Assembly (NCBI GenBank): GCA_945882005.1 | Contig: CAMCWG010000084.1 | Coordinates: 1-10,176, forward strand | Direction: 5' to 3' | Source of the DNA: Bordetella parapertussis | GTDB lineage: Bacteria > Pseudomonadota > Gammaproteobacteria > Burkholderiales > Burkholderiaceae_B | Length of the DNA: 10,176 nucleotides | Shown: in pieces, positions 6,291 to 10,176 of the stretch | How the letters are laid out: every line of letters starts with the position of its first letter | How positions within the stretch are numbered: position 1 is the stretch's first letter | Program-made: the position numbers and the translations under genes | The notes under the pieces: generated by a model | Told to the model about the DNA's origin: nothing | The model's input: only the letters and a program-made list of their open reading frames with translations | Databases searched by the model: none

Positions 6291-7250
6291 TTATTGTGGT
6301 TTCACGCCAGCATTGCGAAGCATCTCGCCCCAGTGCTTGAGTTGGAAGTCCACATACTTTGCGAACTCCTCGGGAGTCTTTGTCGGATCAAGTTCGAAGC
6401 CTGATGCGGCAATTTTTGCCTGAAACTCTTTGTCTGCAAACACGGCTTGCATCTCAGCATTGATTTTGTCAACGATGGGACGCGGCAAGTTTGCGGGACC
6501 AAAAATTCCATTCCAAGAGACGAGGTCAAAGCCCTTCACAACACTAGCGATAGGGGGGGTTCCTGGAAAGCTTTGTGAGCCTTTAGCGGTCGTCACTGCC
6601 AATAAACGGACGCGGTCAGACTTAAGTGATGCCATACCTGAACCTAGATCGACGACATAGACCTGTACTTCTCCAGAGATGAGGTCAGTCATAGCCTGAG
6701 GGCTGGCCTTGTACGGGACGCCCACAATATCCAACCCAGCGATCTTCTTGATTGTTTCCATTGCCACCAACGATGTGCTGTTAGGGGTGGCGTAAGCAAG
6801 TTTGCCCGGTGTCTTCTTTGCGTAGTCAATAAACTCCTGCAAGGTTTTAGCGGGGATCTTTGGATTGATCGCAAGCGCGAAAGGAAGTTCACCCACACGC
6901 ACGATGGGTGTGAAGTCCTTAATTGGATCGTAGTTCAGCGTCTTAAACATCCAGGGGTTGGCGGAATGCGACGTATTTGTTGTCATGAACAATGTGTAGC
7001 CATCAGGGGCTGCTTTGGCGACAAATTGGGCTGCGATTTGGGCGCTTGCACCTGCTTTGTTATCGACAACCACAGTCTGCTTGAGGCGCTCAGAAAGTTT
7101 TTGTGCAACGGTGCGGGCCACGAAGTCGGTGCCACTACCAGCCGCAAAAGGGATCACCAGGGTAATGGGCTTGTTCGGATAGTTTTGTGCCATTGCGCTG
7201 CTTGAGCAAATCAGTGCAGCGATGCCGACCCATTTTTTCATGAAATGCAT
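6291..7250 (-). CDS. Bug-family periplasmic solute-binding protein, first gene of a Bug-cupin-Bug operon
   Basis: The product has 319 residues with a short signal peptide (MHFMKKWVGIAALICSSSAMA, cleaved before Gln22). The Bug fold begins with NYPNKPITLVIPFAAGSGTDFVAR; the usual PGG of the ligand loop is replaced by AGS, a departure from the other two Bug proteins in the window. VVVDNKAGASAQIAAQ, AAPDGYTLFMTTNT, LNYDPIKDFTPI and VPYKASPQAMTDLISGEVQVY follow in the family order. GGAG lies six bases before the ATG and supports this start over a second ATG three codons later. It is the promoter-proximal gene of the minus-strand set and diverges from trhO across 74 bases. No TctA or TctB permease gene lies nearby. 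The ligand is unknown; a carboxylate is typical of the family. Confidence 0.92.
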   Translation of the reverse strand: MHFMKKWVGIAALICSSSAMAQNYPNKPITLVIPFAAGSGTDFVARTVAQKLSERLKQTVVVDNKAGASAQIAAQFVAKAAPDGYTLFMTTNTSHSANPWMFKTLNYDPIKDFTPIVRVGELPFALAINPKIPAKTLQEFIDYAKKTPGKLAYATPNSTSLVAMETIKKIAGLDIVGVPYKASPQAMTDLISGEVQVYVVDLGSGMASLKSDRVRLLAVTTAKGSQSFPGTPPIASVVKGFDLVSWNGIFGPANLPRPIVDKINAEMQAVFADKEFQAKIAASGFELDPTKTPEEFAKYVDFQLKHWGEMLRNAGVKPQ

Positions 7251-7324
7251 GTATGTCTCCGTATTTTAATTTCTGTGCGCAAATGTTAACGCACTCTTAG
7301 CGTAGTCAGGCTTAAAATGCGCCT
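7251..7324. promoter_or_regulatory. Short divergent promoter region between the Bug-cupin-Bug operon and trhO
   Basis: Both transcripts must start within 74 bases. For trhO, TAAAAT at 7313-7318 resembles a -10 box but lies only six bases before the ATG, with no good -35 box at standard spacing. For the minus-strand operon, TTAACA (7289-7284) and TAAAAT (7268-7263) resemble -35 and -10 boxes, with a 15-base spacer that is shorter than ideal. An inverted repeat, GTGCG (7275-7279) and CGCAC (7290-7294), sits between them and could be an operator shared by both directions. These placements are tentative. Confidence 0.4.
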
Positions 7325-8275
7325 ATGAATGCACACAAATTTCTGACTGTCGCTTTTTATAAGTTTGTCGAGTTACCAGATGTTGGCGCTCGAAAAGAGC
7401 CGCTCTTGGCGTTCTGTGAACAGCATGGCGTGAAGGGGCTCATTTTGCTGGCTAAAGAGGGAATCAACAGCACCATCGCTGGCCCGGAAGATGCAATACG
7501 TGCCGTACTCGCGCATTTGCGTGCAGACCCAAAGTTCTCTGATCTGCAGCACAAAGAGTCGTGGTCCGAGTTGCCTCCGTTTCGGCGCATGCGCGTTCGC
7601 TTAAAAAAGGAAATCGTGACTTCGGGCGTCCCTGAGGTGAGTCCCGTCACGATGGCAGGAACCTACGTGAAGCCAGAGGACTGGAACGCGCTAATCAGCG
7701 ACCCCAATGTGGTCGTGATCGATACCCGTAACGATTACGAGGTTGAGCTTGGCACCTTCGAGCGTGCCATTGACCCTGCGATCCAAACATTTTCTCAGTT
7801 GCCAGACTGGGTGGATGACGCGGGCGTGTTGCAAGCGCTTGATGGCAAGCGCCCAAAGGTTGCGATGTTTTGTACCGGTGGCATACGGTGCGAGAAATCT
7901 ACAGCAATGCTGCGCGCAAAAGGGTACGGAGAGGTTTATCACCTTGAGGGTGGAATACTAAAATACCTTGAGGTTATTCCGCCGGAGAAAAGTCTCTGGC
8001 GTGGCGAGTGTTTTGTTTTCGATGAACGGGTTGCCGTGACACATGGTTTGCAAAGAGGCGAGAGCCGCTTGTGTCGCTGCTGCCGACAGCCCTTTCCTAA
8101 AGGAACCTTTGAGTCGGATAAATATGAGTTGGGTGTTAGTTGCCCACGGTGTTTTGACCGAACGACGCCCGAGCAAAAACGAACGGCGCGAGAGCGGCAG
8201 CGTCAGTGCGATTTGGCGGACGCTAGGAAAAAGCAACATATTGGCGCTAAGATGCCAATGCATCAACTGGGATAA
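7325..8275 (+). CDS. trhO: tRNA uridine(34) hydroxylase TrhO (YceA family)
   Basis: The product has 316 residues and is cytoplasmic. TrhO uses molecular oxygen to hydroxylate U34 of certain tRNAs to 5-hydroxyuridine, the first step towards cmo5U and mcmo5U wobble bases. The N-terminal domain has VAFYKFVELPD and LLAKEGINSTIAG (about 41-53), the block typical of the family. The central rhodanese-like domain has VVIDTRNDYEVELGTFERAID (about 130-150) and the active loop CTGGIRCEK with Cys183. FVFDERVAV (about 230-238) follows. The C-terminal part has Cys250, Cys252, Cys253, Cys273 and Cys276, spaced like a zinc site, and ends in a basic tail. The ATG has no Shine-Dalgarno sequence at normal distance, and a -10-like TAAAAT lies just upstream, so a leaderless transcript is possible. 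A Bug gene starts 18 bases after the stop. The identification is firm. Confidence 0.95.
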   Translation: MNAHKFLTVAFYKFVELPDVGARKEPLLAFCEQHGVKGLILLAKEGINSTIAGPEDAIRAVLAHLRADPKFSDLQHKESWSELPPFRRMRVRLKKEIVTSGVPEVSPVTMAGTYVKPEDWNALISDPNVVVIDTRNDYEVELGTFERAIDPAIQTFSQLPDWVDDAGVLQALDGKRPKVAMFCTGGIRCEKSTAMLRAKGYGEVYHLEGGILKYLEVIPPEKSLWRGECFVFDERVAVTHGLQRGESRLCRCCRQPFPKGTFESDKYELGVSCPRCFDRTTPEQKRTARERQRQCDLADARKKQHIGAKMPMHQLG

Positions 8276-8293
8276 ATTGAGACAGGAATGAAA

Positions 8294-9274
8294 ATGAAAA
8301 GATATATTGTGACTGCACTCGTTATGACTGCAGCGAGCTTAGGTTTGATGGGTGGCCAGGTTGGAGCACAGGAGTTTCCTCCTGCCAAAGGTGTCACGCT
8401 TTACGTTGGGTTTCCTCCTGGGGGGGCAAATGATATTGCGGCACGTATCATCGGAAAAAAACTCTCAGAAAACATGGGTGTGAAAGTTGTTGTAGACAAC
8501 AAGCCGGGTGCAGGTGGCAACATCGCGACCAACACCGTGGTGACAGGTCCAGCCGATGGCTCGGTGATCCTCCTTGGTTCGATCGGACCACTATCGATTG
8601 CCTCGCACCTTATGAAAATCCCTTACGACCCCGTTAAGGATATCGCTCCGCTCGCTATGGGTGGAAGCTTTCCGAACGTGCTGTTGGTCTCACCAGAGTC
8701 AGGTATTAAAACGCTGAAAGACCTAGTGGATCTCGCAAAGAAGGAGCCGGGTAAGTTGACCTTTGCTTCGACGGGTTCTGGTTCGGCCTCGCACCTTCAG
8801 GGTGAGTTGTTTAACCAGCGCGCTGGGGTTGATATCGTTCACGTACCGTACAAGGGTGGTGGTGCTGCAACCGTTGACGTGATGGGTAATCGTGTAACGG
8901 TTTATTACGCGGCCTTGCCGTCTGCTGCACCTCACATCCGTTCGGGCAAACTTGTCGCCTTGGCGCAGACAAGCAGCAAGCGCGTTGATATTTTTCCTGA
9001 GATTCCAACCATCGCTGAATCAGGGTATCCAGGCTTTGACGCCGACAACTGGTATGCCTTCGTTGCATCGGCCAAGACACCGCCCGCCATCCTTGAGCGT
9101 TGGAATCAGGAATTGATTAAAGTGATCACAGACCCCGTCACAGCAAAAGAGCTACGTGATAAAGGCTTAACCCTCACCGCAGGCACACGCGAGGAGTTGG
9201 CAAAGTACATTGCCAAGGAGTCCGAGACCTGGGGCAAAATCATTCGTGATCGTAAGATCACGATCCAGCAATAA
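8294..9274 (+). CDS. Bug-family periplasmic solute-binding protein downstream of trhO
   Basis: The product has 326 residues from ATG 8294. An ATG two codons earlier (8288) is in frame, but AGGA at 8284-8287 touches it directly and lies six bases before 8294, so 8294 is the better start. The signal peptide MKRYIVTALVMTAASLGLMGGQVGA is probably cleaved before Gln26. Family motifs are VTLYVGFPPGGANDIAAR (about 34-51), VVVDNKPGAGGNIATN, PYDPVKDIAPLA, TFASTGSGSASHLQGELF, VDIVHVPYKGGGAATVDVMGN and FPEIPTIAESGYPGFD. All the usual blocks are intact. Its 18-base spacing from trhO suggests co-transcription, although there is no obvious functional link to tRNA modification. It converges on the desuccinylase-like gene with 11 bases between stop codons. 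Solute unknown. Confidence 0.93.
   Translation: MKRYIVTALVMTAASLGLMGGQVGAQEFPPAKGVTLYVGFPPGGANDIAARIIGKKLSENMGVKVVVDNKPGAGGNIATNTVVTGPADGSVILLGSIGPLSIASHLMKIPYDPVKDIAPLAMGGSFPNVLLVSPESGIKTLKDLVDLAKKEPGKLTFASTGSGSASHLQGELFNQRAGVDIVHVPYKGGGAATVDVMGNRVTVYYAALPSAAPHIRSGKLVALAQTSSKRVDIFPEIPTIAESGYPGFDADNWYAFVASAKTPPAILERWNQELIKVITDPVTAKELRDKGLTLTAGTREELAKYIAKESETWGKIIRDRKITIQQ
9244..9263. repeat. Perfect 8-base-pair hairpin at the end of the third Bug gene
   Basis: TCGTGATC at 9244-9251 is perfectly complementary to GATCACGA at 9256-9263 across a four-base loop. It lies within the last ten codons, near the convergent junction. No T run follows, so it is not a classical intrinsic terminator, but it could stabilise the transcript end or assist termination. 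GATC occurs three times here (9248, 9256, 9262). Confidence 0.35.
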
Positions 9275-9285
9275 GACGCAGTGCC

Positions 9286-10176
9286 TTAGTCTTCGAAACG
9301 TCCAAAACGTACGGTGGTCGCTCCCACACGTACGTTGGACGTTGATGGCATCACGAGAACTGTATCGTCATAGGGCGCAACAATACGTTGGTCCCCATCC
9401 GTGGCAATCAAATCCCCTTTCTTTGCGATCACTTCCAAGCCTGTATAGGGCTTGTTAAAGCTGAAAGCCGTTGATTTAGCGACAACGGCCTCTGTCACAC
9501 GGATGATGCGCTGTCTGGCCGGCAGTGGTTGCCGCAAGTGGGCTTGCGCGAAAGCCGCATCGATCACACCGAAGTGTTTGAGAAATAGTAAGAGAGAGTC
9601 ATTGGCAACATCAACCGATGACTTCTCCCAATGTTGGCCGCACTCAATCAGTAGACCTGTGCGCGGGTCATTAGGTTTGCCAAAGCCGCCGCGTTCAATC
9701 ATGCGCAGACCTGCAGGGTGCCCTGTGTCGATGAGCAGGTTTTCTGGCAGTCCAATTAGCTTGGATAGCGCAGCGCTTTTCTCGCCGCCTTGTCCGGTTG
9801 CCCCACACACCATAATGGGGGCGCACGGCTCTGACATCGAGTGGATATCCAGCAGGTAATCACAGGCATCCACGAATGGGCGCAACGCACGCGCGCGTCG
9901 TAATTCAGCCGAATCACGACTGCCCAGCAGGACGTCATCACCCCAGACGCGGTTGTAATCCTCGTCTACAAAACGACTTTTGCTGGGGTTCAGTGGATCC
10001 CAGTTAGCGTAGGCCAGCATGTTGGCGAAAGCAATCGTGAGTCGTCCCGCATTGGGGCGAACGTTTTGCCGCATGAACCAATCAACCACGATCGCACCAC
10101 AAATCTCGTTGCCGTGCGTGAGCGCTTGAACCATGACGTGTGGGCCTGGTTTGCCGGAGTCAAAACTCCAAACATA
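9286..10176 (-). CDS. Succinylglutamate desuccinylase/aspartoacylase-family zinc hydrolase, N-terminus outside window
   Basis: The frame stays open past the ATG at 10134 to the window edge, adding 14 residues (YVWSFDSGKPGPHV) that fit the family strand before the zinc site. The gene is therefore cut by the edge and that ATG is not the start; 296 residues are visible. Family marks, numbered from the edge, are HGNE (21-24; His and Glu zinc ligands), NRVW (75-78), LDIHSMSE (109-116; third zinc ligand His) and LLIECGQHW (175-183; catalytic Glu). A C-terminal beta domain covering about 215-296 follows. These cytoplasmic enzymes remove acyl groups from N-acyl amino acids. The substrate here is unknown; lack of an ast operon argues against true arginine-pathway AstE. 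It converges on a Bug gene, a context that would suit hydrolysis of an imported N-acyl compound, but they are on opposite strands and not one operon. Confidence 0.88.
   Translation of the reverse strand, partial: YVWSFDSGKPGPHVMVQALTHGNEICGAIVVDWFMRQNVRPNAGRLTIAFANMLAYANWDPLNPSKSRFVDEDYNRVWGDDVLLGSRDSAELRRARALRPFVDACDYLLDIHSMSEPCAPIMVCGATGQGGEKSAALSKLIGLPENLLIDTGHPAGLRMIERGGFGKPNDPRTGLLIECGQHWEKSSVDVANDSLLLFLKHFGVIDAAFAQAHLRQPLPARQRIIRVTEAVVAKSTAFSFNKPYTGLEVIAKKGDLIATDGDQRIVAPYDDTVLVMPSTSNVRVGATTVRFGRFED

Noticed and set aside
9286..10134. ATG 10134 as the start of the aspartoacylase-family gene
   Set aside because: The frame continues to the window edge with family-like residues, and the ATG lies only six codons before the zinc motif, so the true start is outside the window.

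Overview
The window looks like chromosomal DNA of a betaproteobacterium of the order Burkholderiales, probably Alcaligenaceae-like. The basis is three orphan Bug-type (tripartite tricarboxylate transporter family) periplasmic binding proteins in 10 kb, a hallmark of that group, together with genes typical of it: YeeE/YedE with a periplasmic rhodanese, PuuE-like deacetylase and an aspartoacylase-family hydrolase. Base composition looks moderate by eye. There are no rRNA or tRNA genes, insertion sequences or CRISPR arrays, and no clear sign of recent transfer. Coding density is high, and no gap exceeds about 205 bases.

Layout from left to right. (1) Positions 3-212 (+) hold the C-terminal end of a PuuE-like polysaccharide deacetylase/allantoinase. 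(2) Positions 2437-222 (-) hold a two-gene operon: a beta-hydroxyacid dehydrogenase (HIBADH/GarR family) joined by an ATGA stop/start overlap to a MATE-family exporter. (3) A 205-base AT-rich divergent region follows. (4) Positions 2643-4844 (+) hold a compact three-gene sulfur operon: a secreted tandem-domain rhodanese, a YeeE/YedE sulfur-compound transporter, and a 57-residue single-pass membrane microprotein ending in a His-Cys tail. (5) Positions 7250-4858 (-) hold a Bug protein, a cupin and a second Bug protein. (6) Positions 7325-9274 (+) hold trhO, the tRNA U34 hydroxylase, followed closely by a third Bug protein. (7) Positions 10176-9286 (-) hold a zinc-dependent succinylglutamate desuccinylase/aspartoacylase-family hydrolase, cut by the window edge.

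The most coherent unit is the sulfur operon. The rhodanese is predicted to be periplasmic and to handle sulfane sulfur. The YeeE/YedE protein is predicted to bring thiosulfate or a related sulfur species across the inner membrane. The microprotein would place one cysteine in the periplasm beside them, which makes it the best candidate here for an undescribed component. The other genes suggest an organism that scavenges many organic acids through solute-specific Bug proteins. No TctA/TctB membrane subunits are encoded nearby, so these Bug proteins must use permeases encoded elsewhere or act as sensors.

Three start codons are placed inside the longest possible reading frames: MATE at 1571 (not a TTG at 1616), the microprotein at 4671 (not a GTG at 4662) and the third Bug protein at 8294 (not 8288). 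All functional assignments come from reading motifs and family resemblance by eye; no database search was run.
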